In this document: one piece after another, positions 1-9,705 of the stretch
Layout: each line of letters opens with the position of its first letter
Numbering within the stretch: the first letter of the stretch is position 1
The notes under the pieces: generated by a model
The model's database searches: none
What the model was told of the DNA's origin: nothing
The model's input: the letters and a program-made list of their open reading frames with translations, nothing else
Source: a virus
IMG/VR virus record: IMGVR_UViG_3300030098_005518
Location: 1 to 45,805 of that record
Reading direction: 5' to 3' (one strand)
DNA length: 45,805 bases
Made by a program: the position numbers and the translations under genes

Positions 1-599
1 TTGATGCCCCCAGTCATCGGGGACTCGGTTTGCTACTAGTTTTTCAATTACTTGATCTTTGCTTATAAGAATGCCGTTTTGCGTAAACTGCGATCTTCCT
101 TCTTGAACAAGGTTTGGAATTGCGGGGTTTTCTCCGGTCGTAGCAGCTTTAACGAGATCTTTGGCCGAAAAGTTTGTGAACATTGTTTTAGTAACTTCAC
201 GCTTTTCAGCAATAAGCTCTAATCGGTCTTGCTCAGACTTTTGCTTAATGTGTAACAGCGCAGCTTGAACTTCTTGCGGAAGATCGCCAACCTTCATTTT
301 TTGTTCATCAACGGTAATTTCGTGATTGAGATCAAGCTCGGTGTTGTCATTTATAAGCGGCGTATATTGGTCTGCAAGTTGGGCAATTTTACTACCGTTG
401 TCGCTTGTCCATTCTTTTGGCATTGCCTTCCATAAGGCTTTCATGGTTCTGAGTTCTTTAAGGTCTGCTTTTATTCTTTGCAAATCGTAAAAAATCAGTT
501 TTTGAACAACCTTGTGCGGGATAGAGCCAATTCCAGCTTTAATAGCTGTAAAGTGAAGTGGGGTTAATAGTTTCGACCTAATTCCCTTAGCTTTAACCT
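1..599. repeat. Terminal overlap, copy 1 (direct repeat of 45207-45805)
   Basis: Aligns base for base with 45207-45805 at a constant offset of 45206. I count 19 substitutions and no insertion or deletion (about 96.8 % identity). Both copies lie in the same reading frame of the giant minus-strand gene. Eleven of the 19 changes are silent and eight are mostly conservative replacements (for example K/R, N/D, I/V, I/M); none makes a stop. The two ends are therefore two alleles of one locus, and the linear sequence is an opened circle or circularly permuted genome rather than a molecule with exact terminal repeats. Confidence 0.95.
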
Positions 600-3500
600 T
601 CCCTTTTTCATCAACTACATCGATGTCATCAGTAGCTTCTCTTCCTTCTTGGTCAAGAATATCAAGGTCTTCTAGAGCTTCCGTTTCAAGGTCTTCGTCA
701 GACATGTTTTCCATGCCGCGAGCCTCGTTTTTAGCGATAGTCCCAAGATCTCTTTCGTTTTGCTTTTGAAGCCTCTCAGCTATTTCCTCGTCTGCTTTGA
801 CTGCTTCAGGTGCCGCTTCTGGCGACATTTGCAAATCCAACAAAGAAAGATCATCATCAGTAAGAATGGATCTGTCGGCCAACCCGTTTAATTGAATGTC
901 TGACAAAAGCTCCTTAGAGCCTTCAGTGTATTCTTCAAAAAACGCTACATCACCAATTTGAGCCCTAGCTTTTTCTGGCAAACTTTCTTGATTGGTTTGA
1001 ACCAGACTAGTAGCTCTTCCAATTTTTTCTCCCATAACCGGAGGGGTTCGTTCTTCAAATCGAGCACGAGCTTCTTCCCCACGCATTGATTCTGGAAGCT
1101 GTCCAATCCAATCTTTAGTTGGCTCTTTGGAAATTGTTTCAACAAATTTGTCGTATTGCTCTCTTGTTTCAAACGAAAGCGTTTTGCTTTCTTTGTCGTA
1201 GCGAATGCCAAATTCTGGGAAAATTTCGTTTGCCCAAGCAGGCATGTCAACAAGATCGTCGAAGAAAGTTGATTCGCTATCTGTAAGTTGTACAGATTGA
1301 TAACCAGCAACGCCCTTCTCAGTAAGAGGCCCTGGTAGAGCAGAAGGCCTAGCCCTTTCAGCCAAAGCCTGTTCTTGACCTGCTCTTCGATCAATCTTTC
1401 TTTGGGTTATGTCTCGCCCTCTTTGCGCAGATTCTCTTGCGGATTGTTGTCGCGTGGGGGGGAAACCTTCCATTGTTGTAGCGCCAGCGCGACGATCAGT
1501 GATGGCGTTTTCAATACCTCTGCGGCCTCTTAATTCTCTAACGCGAGTGAGTCGCTTTTGGAACGGTATTGAGCTTGGGAGGGCTCTTGCAACATCCTGA
1601 TTAGACATCGAAGTATCTCGCAAAAGATCTCGATTATTGTCTTCAAGTTCTCGGTCAAGCGCTCTGTCGATATTGTTTCGATCATCAAATGTCAACGGCG
1701 CAGGAGTGTCACTTACTGCCTCTTCTTGATCTAGTTGAGCTTGAGCTTCTGCTTCAAGATTAGACATTGGGGGCAATTGAGTAAAACGACCCCGCGCTCC
1801 TCGCCCCGCAATTCTAGTAGGCTGGCCAGCTGGAGTTTGCAAAGGAACACGTTGCACCCCTTGGCGATTTTCTACTTCAGCTGCAATTGCATCCTCGTTG
1901 TTCTTTAACAGCCTATAGATCTTCTTCCGAAGTCCAACGCTGGTGTTTCTTTCCCTTGGATCTCCGGTCATGCGGCCAAGCATTTGATTCATTAGCTTTC
2001 TGCCGAATTGCCCTTCTTCGCCATCTCCAGCTCTTATGGCTTGTAGCGCTAAATCCGGAGCAGACATAATCAGGCCGAGGAGGGCGGCTTCTGACGGCTC
2101 TCCAGCAAGAAGCTCCTTCTCATACTTATCTGCTTGGTCTTTCTTTAGGAGGCGAGGACGACCGTCTGCTGGCTCTCCTTCGCGCTTGCGGCGTTCAATT
2201 TCCTTGTTGGCATAACTTTGCGGGAGTTTAATCCTACGACCATCTCTTGCTTCGTAGTAGATTGTTCCGCCATCCGCTGCTGTGCGAAGATCTCTTTGGG
2301 ACAGTTCTCCGATAGACTTTGGCCCCTGGATGTAATCAGTTATTAGTTCTTGCTCAACACTTCCCTCTTCAAGAATTTTGCCCCTTCTTATTAGCTCAAG
2401 AGAAGCAATAAGCGGAGTAACTCTAAATTGATCATTTCCTTCCCCCGCAAAAATCATGCTCGCTTTTTCGTCCGCAATAGGGTTGAGCATAGCGTAAAGC
2501 AAATCGTCATCTTTAATTACTGAAAGATCAGTTGCTCTGTCTTTAGAAATAGCGGTTTGTCTGGCAATTTCCTCTCTTTGTCTTTCTTTAAACAGGCGAG
2601 ATTTTAAGGTCCAGTAATCAGCGATTTCATCAGGAGTCCATTCCTGCTGCTCTTCAAAGGTCTTTGGACTTGGCCCGTATTCTGTTCGCCCTGGTCGTAC
2701 TGGGTCTGGACGGCCAGCTCTAGTTGCTATACCAGCTGGGCCACCCAAAGCTCCGCCAGTAAGGCCTGCTACTGCTACATCTCGAAAAAACCCTTCCCTA
2801 AACGGACTAAATTGAGCCGCTCGCTCTTCATCTCCCCTAATGGAATTAAAATAGTGAAGAGCAGTGTCAGCAATAATCAGTTCTGTTGCTTCTTGTAGGC
2901 CTTCACTTGTATATCCAATTAAAAACCCGTTAAGCGTCCGGCCCCAAGCCTTTTGAGCCATCTTTTCGTTTACTTTGTTTTTAAACATAAACTTCGAGCT
3001 AACGCCAGTAGTTAATGCTGTAGCGGTTGCTGCCATGGCACCTTCGGTAAGAATTACGCCACTAGCAGAATACGGGTCCATTCCCTTTTTGTTTATGTAG
3101 TAGTCTGCGCTTTCAGAAACTTGATGAGAAAAAGATTGCTGAGTGCTTAACCCTATAAATGCTCGGCTTCGGGTTTTTGCTATTTGCTTAACAGCTTTAG
3201 CTCTGCCGCCAGATTTTACGCCTTGCTCCAACAACATCTTTGTTGTTTTTTTAGCGGATCTTTTTAATGCTTCGTTTACTGTCTTTTTGCTTACTGTTTT
3301 TAAAGCCGTTTGAGCTGCCACCGATCCACCACCAGAAGCAAGTGCAGCTGCAATTGTTAAAGCAAACTCTGGTGCGGACTCCAAAGATCCATAATAAAAA
3401 TCTTCAATTATGTTTTGCTCTTCTTGGCTATAAACCTCTCCCGTGTCAGAATCAAATCTTGTGCCCTTTTTGGCCATTTGTAAATCAATATTATTAAGAG

Positions 3501-4371
3501 TAGCGCTTTCTAAAAGCGCATCGCCAACTTTGTTCTGTAGTACTCCTAGAAGATTTCCCACTCCCCCAGGAACAGCCGATCCAGCAACTTGTGTTACTTC
3601 TCCAGATGCTTTAAAAGCAGCTCCAAGCCCAAACCGAAGAGCAATTGCACCTGTATTTAAGTTGTAATAGCCTCGCTCTAAAGAATCACTCGATTTTTGA
3701 AGAAACCCAGGGTCCATTGCTTGGCCTACAGGTTTTTCTGTTCCGTCTTCTCTTATTCCATACCCCTGAACTGCTCTTCCTTGTGCCCCCTCAACCATTC
3801 GCAGTTGAGCTTGACGGTACTCAATCTCTGTCATTGATTTGGGAGGAGAATCAATCGCAGAATAAGGGATTTTAAATTCGTCCCTTAGCTTCCTTCGGGT
3901 TGTCATCCGCTCGGGAGCGGCTGGGGCCATACTGCGAAAGCCCTTTTCTTTTAAGAAGGCATTGGGGTCATCGGTGGCTTGAGCTTGTGTTAAAACGTCT
4001 TGAGGAGCTTCGGGTAAAGTTTGAAGTCTTTGCAGTTCTTCTTCTGGGTGGCCTGCTGCTCTAAGTCTTTCAATTTCAGCTGGGTCAGTTGCATACTTAC
4101 CAATTCGTTGGCTTTTTTCCCACGCTTCAAGCTCTCGTTGATGGTACTTTTGCAGCGCGTCATACCTAGGGTCAACCAGCTCTAAGTCTAGCTCTTCAGT
4201 AGTCTTGCCTTGAAAAGCTAAATCCCTAGCTATTCTTTGTGATTGTTGAAATTGATATGCTTCATCAGCTAAAGAGGTATAGCCTGTTCCAGTTGAAAGT
4301 TTTTCGCTATCAATTTCGTTGAAGGCTTTATCAAATTCTTTAGTAAGTTCTGGACTATTGAAAATGCTCAT
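1..4371 (-). CDS. Giant virion/ejection-type protein, N-terminal 1457 codons (continues at 45206)
   Basis: Open from ATG at 4371 to base 1 without a stop. Joined across the circle (base 1 corresponds to 45207) it continues to the stop at 43137, giving about 2146 aa. The start is MSIFNSPELTKEF. Roughly residues 1-300 are charged and helical. Small-residue/hydrophobic stretches near residues 330-350, 440-460 and 540-550 (Ala/Gly-rich) could be membrane-active. The rest of this part is a long Glu/Arg/Gln-rich segment. The motif TSEGLQEATELI resembles segments I associate with large phage polyvalent or internal virion proteins. Placement at the end of the late operon, after a 1189-aa protein, fits an internal core/ejection protein of a podovirus-like particle. 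No enzymatic motif was recognised. A leftover toxin-like or polyvalent multi-domain role is the alternative. Confidence 0.85.
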   Translation of the reverse strand, partial: MSIFNSPELTKEFDKAFNEIDSEKLSTGTGYTSLADEAYQFQQSQRIARDLAFQGKTTEELDLELVDPRYDALQKYHQRELEAWEKSQRIGKYATDPAEIERLRAAGHPEEELQRLQTLPEAPQDVLTQAQATDDPNAFLKEKGFRSMAPAAPERMTTRRKLRDEFKIPYSAIDSPPKSMTEIEYRQAQLRMVEGAQGRAVQGYGIREDGTEKPVGQAMDPGFLQKSSDSLERGYYNLNTGAIALRFGLGAAFKASGEVTQVAGSAVPGGVGNLLGVLQNKVGDALLESATLNNIDLQMAKKGTRFDSDTGEVYSQEEQNIIEDFYYGSLESAPEFALTIAAALASGGGSVAAQTALKTVSKKTVNEALKRSAKKTTKMLLEQGVKSGGRAKAVKQIAKTRSRAFIGLSTQQSFSHQVSESADYYINKKGMDPYSASGVILTEGAMAATATALTTGVSSKFMFKNKVNEKMAQKAWGRTLNGFLIGYTSEGLQEATELIIADTALHYFNSIRGDEERAAQFSPFREGFFRDVAVAGLTGGALGGPAGIATRAGRPDPVRPGRTEYGPSPKTFEEQQEWTPDEIADYWTLKSRLFKERQREEIARQTAISKDRATDLSVIKDDDLLYAMLNPIADEKASMIFAGEGNDQFRVTPLIASLELIRRGKILEEGSVEQELITDYIQGPKSIGELSQRDLRTAADGGTIYYEARDGRRIKLPQSYANKEIERRKREGEPADGRPRLLKKDQADKYEKELLAGEPSEAALLGLIMSAPDLALQAIRAGDGEEGQFGRKLMNQMLGRMTGDPRERNTSVGLRKKIYRLLKNNEDAIAAEVENRQGVQRVPLQTPAGQPTRIAGRGARGRFTQLPPMSNLEAEAQAQLDQEEAVSDTPAPLTFDDRNNIDRALDRELEDNNRDLLRDTSMSNQDVARALPSSIPFQKRLTRVRELRGRRGIENAITDRRAGATTMEGFPPTRQQSARESAQRGRDITQRKIDRRAGQEQALAERARPSALPGPLTEKGVAGYQSVQLTDSESTFFDDLVDMPAWANEIFPEFGIRYDKESKTLSFETREQYDKFVETISKEPTKDWIGQLPESMRGEEARARFEERTPPVMGEKIGRATSLVQTNQESLPEKARAQIGDVAFFEEYTEGSKELLSDIQLNGLADRSILTDDDLSLLDLQMSPEAAPEAVKADEEIAERLQKQNERDLGTIAKNEARGMENMSDEDLETEALEDLDILDQEGREATDDIDVVDEKGKVKAKGIRSKLLTPLHFTAIKAGIGSIPHKVVQKLIFYDLQRIKADLKELRTMKALWKAMPKEWTSDNGSKIAQLADQYTPLINDNTELDLNHEITVDEQKMKVGDLPQEVQAALLHIKQKSEQDRLELIAEKREVTKTMFTNFSAKDLVKAATTGENPAIPNLVQEGRSQFTQNGILISKDQVIEKLVANRVPDDWGHQ

Positions 4372-4389
4372 TAATCAACCCTAAGTTGC

Positions 4390-7300
4390 TTAGTATCCAA
4401 GTTGCTCTTGTGTGTGCATAAACCCATATCGCCGCATTAATTGCTCTGCTATTGTTTTTGCTTCTGCTGAACTAAGCCTTCCTGGGTATTTACTATCAAC
4501 AAGTCGGCCAAGAGCAACAATTGCCTCTTCTGGTTTATCTATTTCTATTTTTCTTTCGGCATCGGTGTTTGCGTTTATTGCTTCAAACTTTCTAAAACCA
4601 GAATCCATTCTGCGACCAGCAATAATTGCTTGCTCAATTGCAGGTTTAAATACGTTGCTCTCAAAAGTTACCTGTTGCATTTCGCCATCTCTTGTTCGTA
4701 TAAGAACAGGAGCATCAAATCCAATGCTTGCCACATCCTCGGGGCTTCTAACTACAGGCATTTCAGCGCCACGGGTTCCTTGGTTGACAACAGGCAATGA
4801 CCTCGGAGTAAACATGCCACTTCTGTCGTAGTCAGCAACTGTGTAACTAATTTGACCGTTTACAGTTCTTCTGTTGTAAGTGTTTCGATATTCGTCAGAA
4901 TAATCGTTTTCCGCTTTGCTTAGAATTTTTCTCTTTTGTTCCTGCCTGTATTCCCACTTCTGTCGCTCAAGGGCCACTTCGTTTGCTATTTCTTCTTGCG
5001 TAATAGCGGACATAAAGTCGGATTCTTCAAGAGGGGCTGCTTGAGCCTGACGATGGCTTTCTAAAAGTTCATTGCGCTTTTTCTCATAAGCATCCGGCAA
5101 TAAATAACCATTAGTAGAGGCTTGAGTTAGTTTCTCAAATTCAGATTCAAAACCTCTTTGTAGGCTTTCGTTTCTAGCGTCTTTAATTCTTTGATATATC
5201 GCCATTAACTCTTGGTCTGGCTGCTGTGGCGCATCTCCAACATCTTCTGCTGGATCTAAAAAAGTGCCTCGAAGGCCTTCGTGAGACTTAATTACCTGCC
5301 TTTGTAGGTTGGAATGTGTCCGTTCATCTATAGCTTCATCTATTGCTGTCTCTCGCGCTACCGATGCTTCACGGGTTTTACGGTCGTATTCGGCAGAGGC
5401 AATGTCATATTCCCGGCCCTTTTTAAACGCCGTGTCATACATCTCTTCAAGCCTTGTTGTTACCTCGTCCGTTTTCTTTCCTAAAGGAAACTCTTCCGTT
5501 TCAATCGTAGGTGTGATTTGTTGTGTGGCATGGTTATCTATAACCGTAAATGGATCTTTAGTCCTGATGAACGGAATGCCAGCTTGAACTAATCGCCTTT
5601 CGTCACTTTCGCTGTGTGATATAGCAACTGGAAGGTCATAACCCTCAACAATTGCTCCTGGGTAAGAACCAAACTCGCCCGATGCAATTATTAGTTGTCC
5701 GGTTTTATCATCAGAAGAAACCGTATAAGGCAAGTTTTGATATTCGTTTCTTATGCTGTCACTTAAATCCCAAAGCAAATCTGGGTCTGCTGTAGTGGTC
5801 ATCCCATAAGGCGCTTGAATTCCAGCTTGAGCCGGGTCGCTTTGATGGCCAGGGCCACTTATTCCTCTTTGTTGGCCCGGTCGCCTTCGTGGGGCCGGGA
5901 ATGCCTCAACCGCAAAACGAGCAGCGTCAGCTTGAGTAAGCTCGTTGTTAAATTGCATTTCCATTGCCCTGCGAAGCATTTGTTCTCGCTCCACTTCGGC
6001 CATAGCTTGTTGCCACAACATGCTTTCAGGTCTTGGGTAATCGCTTCTTTCATTTGCTTTTCTTAAGCTATTAAATCGACCAAGAACATCATTAAAGTGT
6101 GTGTCAAAATCTCTTTCTCTTTCAGCTTCTTGAGCTTTCCTTCCCCTTAGTAGTTGAGGTGACATTTCAATAAGTTGACTAGCAAGGCCAGCCCATTCTT
6201 TTTGAATACCAGCCCTTGTTTTTTGACGCTGTTTTTCTCCAATAAGCGGAGCATTGTTTATATTTTTTGCAGCATTAGCCACTTTTTCAAATCTGTCAAA
6301 CACACTACTTTGAATACCGCTTTGTCTGCCAATTTCAAGCAAGTGATCCATGCTGGTTTGCATGTCAGGGTTGAAGGCGTTTTGGCTTAGGGTTTTCATG
6401 TCCGTCCCAGGCCTTGGAATAAACGTCCCAGGCGCTCCAGGATCTTCAACAACCCCAATAGAGGATGATTGCCCAGTTACTGGGTCAACAAATGGAACAG
6501 AGAAATTGCCTTCTGCGTCAAACCCAGGCTGCTGCCATGTCCCTCCGCCCGTCTGGGGCGCTTGAGACATCTGAGCCCCAGGCATTGGGGGAATGGGCTG
6601 TCCTTGCCTCTGAGCCTCTCTGGCTGTCCTCTGCCACTCACGAAGCTCTGAGCGCCGCTGACGGCCCTGCTCGCGCATATCGCGTCTAGTTTCAAATCCT
6701 TCTCTGCGAGCCCTTATACGGTCTTGTACGCCCTGCTGATAATCCTGTCCTCTTTGCAGGCGCTCTTCGCGATTTCTGGCAATTTGCTGTCTTTCTCTTT
6801 CTGGGCGGGTGCGTTCTTTTTCCCGTTGTCCTTCCCAGAATTCTCCTTCTCTTTGCCGTCTTTCTTCAACTCGTCTTCGGTATTCTTGATCAGGAGTTTG
6901 TGGAAGCGCAGATTCTTCACTTCCTTCTTCTATCCAAGTGCCAGCCTCCTCGCTATATCGATAAGTCTTTCCATCAGCAGATCGTGTTTCGCCATCAGCT
7001 GGAGGGGCTTCACCAGTTTCAGTGGTTGGCTCTTGCCTATTTCTGTATCTAGTGTTTCCCCTGCTGTCTGTGTATTTTTCTAATCTTCCGCTTTCTACTT
7101 CTTGCTCTAAATAAAGCTGTTGTCTTTGATCCTGAAGTTTGAGAACCTCATTAGTGGCAAACCCCTTTTCTTTTGCTTTAGCTATTTGATCATCTAAAGC
7201 AGACATTCTTTCTGCTATAGACCCTTGAGGCTCTGCTGGTTCAGGTGGGCCCATTGGGCCATCATCTAATGCCTCTGCTGGTTGCTGTTGATTTGACGGA

Positions 7301-7959
7301 ACAGAGGGCTCTTGCGGCTGGCCTTGCGGTGAAGTCGGACCTTCAATTACATCAGGGCCTTGCTCTTGTCCTATATTCGCACCGGGCATTGGCGATGTGT
7401 CAAAAGGGTCTAACCATCGCGGCTCTACTGGTTCGGGTGGACCCATTGGGCCCTCTGCTATTGCCTCTTTCAAAGGGTCTAACCAAGAAGGTCTACTATA
7501 GGGTTTTTTATCTGCTTCTAAGTGATAAGTATTTTCCCCCAAAGTTACTTGATGGGATCGCGCTGCTCTTTCTTCTAAAGTGTCAGGTGTGCCTGGGAGT
7601 TGCCCTGACATACCTGGAGGGTACTTATCCGGTTCATCTTCTGGTAATTTCGGAAACTCGCCAGCTCCAGTGCCTAATTGAGATGCTCCTAATTGAGATG
7701 CTCCTAATTGAGTTAGGTCAATCCCTTTATCTAAACCAAAAGACCGAAGCTGCTCCTGACCCTCTCGTTTTCGTTGCGCCTCATTAAGCCCTTCATCAAA
7801 CTTTTCAAATGTTCTATCTGTTAAGGTTTTTACTGCCCCAACAGGCGTATAATCTTGCGACTTAATGAATCGGTATTCATCGTCGTCTTCGTCAGTTAAA
7901 AACGATGCAAAATCGCCTGGGACATTAGGGAGGGTTTCGTCTTCGTAACTACGAGCCAT
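4390..7959 (-). CDS. Large Gln/Glu/Arg-rich putative internal virion protein (1189 aa)
   Basis: The protein starts MARSYEDETLPNVPGDF and is very rich in Q, E, R and P. Residues about 85-97 hold a tandem LGASQ repeat. A GPMGPPEP block followed by EP occurs twice (near residues 170 and 235). Residues about 360-460 are an almost uninterrupted run of Arg/Glu/Gln, a probable coiled coil or charged helix. The C-terminal third is more ordinary and globular. No signal peptide, membrane segment or catalytic motif is visible. It sits 18 nt upstream of the giant 2146-aa gene and 11 nt after the lectin/CBM-like structural gene. The pair of very long genes at the end of the late operon resembles the internal-protein pair of podoviruses, so I infer a virion-packaged ejection protein. 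Function is inferred from size and position only. Confidence 0.8.
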   Translation of the reverse strand: MARSYEDETLPNVPGDFASFLTDEDDDEYRFIKSQDYTPVGAVKTLTDRTFEKFDEGLNEAQRKREGQEQLRSFGLDKGIDLTQLGASQLGASQLGTGAGEFPKLPEDEPDKYPPGMSGQLPGTPDTLEERAARSHQVTLGENTYHLEADKKPYSRPSWLDPLKEAIAEGPMGPPEPVEPRWLDPFDTSPMPGANIGQEQGPDVIEGPTSPQGQPQEPSVPSNQQQPAEALDDGPMGPPEPAEPQGSIAERMSALDDQIAKAKEKGFATNEVLKLQDQRQQLYLEQEVESGRLEKYTDSRGNTRYRNRQEPTTETGEAPPADGETRSADGKTYRYSEEAGTWIEEGSEESALPQTPDQEYRRRVEERRQREGEFWEGQREKERTRPERERQQIARNREERLQRGQDYQQGVQDRIRARREGFETRRDMREQGRQRRSELREWQRTAREAQRQGQPIPPMPGAQMSQAPQTGGGTWQQPGFDAEGNFSVPFVDPVTGQSSSIGVVEDPGAPGTFIPRPGTDMKTLSQNAFNPDMQTSMDHLLEIGRQSGIQSSVFDRFEKVANAAKNINNAPLIGEKQRQKTRAGIQKEWAGLASQLIEMSPQLLRGRKAQEAERERDFDTHFNDVLGRFNSLRKANERSDYPRPESMLWQQAMAEVEREQMLRRAMEMQFNNELTQADAARFAVEAFPAPRRRPGQQRGISGPGHQSDPAQAGIQAPYGMTTTADPDLLWDLSDSIRNEYQNLPYTVSSDDKTGQLIIASGEFGSYPGAIVEGYDLPVAISHSESDERRLVQAGIPFIRTKDPFTVIDNHATQQITPTIETEEFPLGKKTDEVTTRLEEMYDTAFKKGREYDIASAEYDRKTREASVARETAIDEAIDERTHSNLQRQVIKSHEGLRGTFLDPAEDVGDAPQQPDQELMAIYQRIKDARNESLQRGFESEFEKLTQASTNGYLLPDAYEKKRNELLESHRQAQAAPLEESDFMSAITQEEIANEVALERQKWEYRQEQKRKILSKAENDYSDEYRNTYNRRTVNGQISYTVADYDRSGMFTPRSLPVVNQGTRGAEMPVVRSPEDVASIGFDAPVLIRTRDGEMQQVTFESNVFKPAIEQAIIAGRRMDSGFRKFEAINANTDAERKIEIDKPEEAIVALGRLVDSKYPGRLSSAEAKTIAEQLMRRYGFMHTQEQLGY
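7673..7711. repeat. 15-bp tandem repeat coding for LGASQ units
   Basis: About two and a half copies of the unit CTAATTGAGATGCTC (plus strand) inside the 1189-aa gene. They encode the consecutive LGASQ repeats. The unit length is a multiple of three, so copy-number change by slippage would keep the frame. Confidence 0.8.
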
Positions 7960-7970
7960 AAGTTATCCAA

Positions 7971-9389
7971 TCAGGCAATAAGGGAATCAGCAATATTGGG
8001 GCTTCCAGAAGTAGGAAGATTCAAACCCATCCCAGAAATACCAAGAAGTTGCTCAAACATAAATTGCATTTCATTTGCTGGGGGGCTTGCTCCGTGTGCC
8101 CAGGTGCAAGTAAACACATCTTTATTTCTAAAATCGGCACTACCACGAACAATCAAGATTCCAGGTCCGCCTGAATAAACTGGCACAACTTCTGCCAAGA
8201 CCAATTCATCAATAACAATGTTTTTGGTGTTTGCTATAGCAGTAGTGCATTCAATGGAAAAGTATGGATCTTTAGGAAGTTCTGTTTCCGTAAAGTTCCA
8301 GTTATCCGTAATGTGGACCCAAGATGTCCCCAAGGAGCTTAAGTTGTAGCTTTTTGTTGCCGAAGAAACCTTACTGCCCGAACCGCTTTGAATGTTAAAT
8401 TCTAAAACCCCACTGCCAACAGTTCCGCTGCCAGCTGCAATCCGAGTTCGGCATGACAAAATGTAATTCTTGCCGCCGTAAACGCTTGCTGGTGTTCCAG
8501 AGTTAGTTCTAAGTTGTTGAGTTAATTTGTGTTGAAAAGAGCCATTGCCGTTTAGCTGTACATTTCCAGAGCTTTCAGCATTCCAAATGTAAGCAGCTGT
8601 TGTGTTTGCTTCTTGTTTATTTCCAGAGTGAGATCCAGAGCCAGCGTCCACCCAACCTAAAGGTAGGGTTGTTGCTGCAAAGGTTTGGAAATCGCTATTG
8701 CGTAAAATGTTATTTCCAGGAGCGGAAGCAACACCTCTTGTAAATGACCCCGCGCTTTTTGCGGCGGTAACTGATATGCCTTCTTGGACACCGCTTCCTG
8801 CTGGCCACTCCGCGTTAAACGAATTTTTAGGCTCATCTCCAATTATGGAAAAATGCTCTCTTCCCAAAGCTGTTCCACTAGATTTATCCATTTTACATTC
8901 AATGGTTAAAACTTCAGGTTTAATGGTTTGCCAAGTAGTATCTGTTGTTTGATAAGTTCTTGGCTGAGAAGAGTTGACAAGAATAGTTCCGTTTCCAGTA
9001 TTGCTTCCCCCAGCTGCTATGGTCCCTGCGGTTCCGTAAGCTGCCGCTTCCACGGTCTTAGATTCAGCAACCATGTCTTGGATAAGCAATTCCATCGCGT
9101 GTTTAAAACTTTGCGGCTCTTTGCTTAGGCCACTTCGGACAGTTTCCATGATTATATTTTGTGCAATGCCTGCAATGGAGCTGTGCATTGGCATCATTGG
9201 GGCGTCAAACGTCTTAATGCTTGAGGGTAAATTTAGGGTCTGATACATGTCCGTAACGGTAAATTCATCCAAGACATCTTCGATTTCGGTTCTTAGATTG
9301 TCCTGAAAATCATTCATCAACTTACGGACATAGAACAATTTCCCAAGTCTGGTAAAAAGTCCGTTTGTTCCTGTATAAGTAATTGCCAT
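7971..9389 (-). CDS. Structural protein with carbohydrate-binding-like beta-sandwich domain (472 aa)
   Basis: Residues 1-130 are helical and begin MAITYTGTNGLFTRLGKLF. The middle part (about 225-410) begins NILRNSDFQTF and LPLGW and ends with DELVLAEVVPVY. This is the layout of family 4/9 carbohydrate-binding-module-like jelly-roll domains: an N-R-N-G/S-F opening, a buried Trp and a final D-x-V strand. The C-terminus is again conserved-looking and ends NIADSLIA. Such modules are common in phage tail and capsid proteins that touch host glycans. It lies between a 104-aa gene and the 1189-aa gene in the virion module. I infer a tail or surface protein with a glycan-binding insert; the exact location in the particle is unknown. 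Confidence 0.75.
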   Translation of the reverse strand: MAITYTGTNGLFTRLGKLFYVRKLMNDFQDNLRTEIEDVLDEFTVTDMYQTLNLPSSIKTFDAPMMPMHSSIAGIAQNIIMETVRSGLSKEPQSFKHAMELLIQDMVAESKTVEAAAYGTAGTIAAGGSNTGNGTILVNSSQPRTYQTTDTTWQTIKPEVLTIECKMDKSSGTALGREHFSIIGDEPKNSFNAEWPAGSGVQEGISVTAAKSAGSFTRGVASAPGNNILRNSDFQTFAATTLPLGWVDAGSGSHSGNKQEANTTAAYIWNAESSGNVQLNGNGSFQHKLTQQLRTNSGTPASVYGGKNYILSCRTRIAAGSGTVGSGVLEFNIQSGSGSKVSSATKSYNLSSLGTSWVHITDNWNFTETELPKDPYFSIECTTAIANTKNIVIDELVLAEVVPVYSGGPGILIVRGSADFRNKDVFTCTWAHGASPPANEMQFMFEQLLGISGMGLNLPTSGSPNIADSLIA

Positions 9390-9390
9390 A

Positions 9391-9705
9391 TCAGTTTCCC
9401 AAAACTGTCAGTGTTATTGCGCTATTAGATGCTGCTTCGGCCTCAATGCGATGTTCCGATGAAATGTTGATTCCATATCCCCTTAGATCTAGCCTGCTAG
9501 TTGAATTTGCAGCTACTTCAACAATCCACAGTAAATGGTCAGTTATTGTCGAACTGGCCCCAAAAGAAGGGACGATATAAATTTTTGCGATCACAGCTGA
9601 TCCGCTGTAATTGCAAGCAATAAGATCTCTGACCATCTTCCCTACACCAGATGGGACTATCTCTCGGACGGTTGTTAGGGGTGTTTGTGAGCTAATCGTT
9701 GCCAT
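9391..9705 (-). CDS. Small beta-rich structural protein (104 aa), unknown
   Basis: I chose the ATG at 9705 (MATISSQTPLTTVREIVP), which has AGAGG about 8 nt upstream; an upstream in-frame start would overlap the previous gene more. The new start overlaps the end of the preceding Cys-rich gene by 14 nt. The protein alternates hydrophobic and polar residues with many T, S, I and V, as in a compact beta-sandwich. It has no Cys cluster, unlike its upstream neighbours, and no signal peptide. Its position inside the virion operon suggests a small tail or neck component. I do not recognise the family. Confidence 0.75.
   Translation of the reverse strand: MATISSQTPLTTVREIVPSGVGKMVRDLIACNYSGSAVIAKIYIVPSFGASSTITDHLLWIVEVAANSTSRLDLRGYGINISSEHRIEAEAASNSAITLTVLGN

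Noticed and set aside
1-599. True exact terminal repeats as in T7-type phages
   Set aside because: The copies differ at 19 sites and lie in the middle of one gene, so assembly overlap of two variants of a closed genome fits better.
945-1394. 149-codon minus frame inside the giant gene
   Set aside because: It is out of phase with the giant frame, which is open over the whole region; composition is shadow-like.
7245-7787. 180-codon plus-strand frame
   Set aside because: Antisense shadow of the Pro/Gln-rich part of the 1189-aa gene; no ribosome site and Leu-rich shadow composition.
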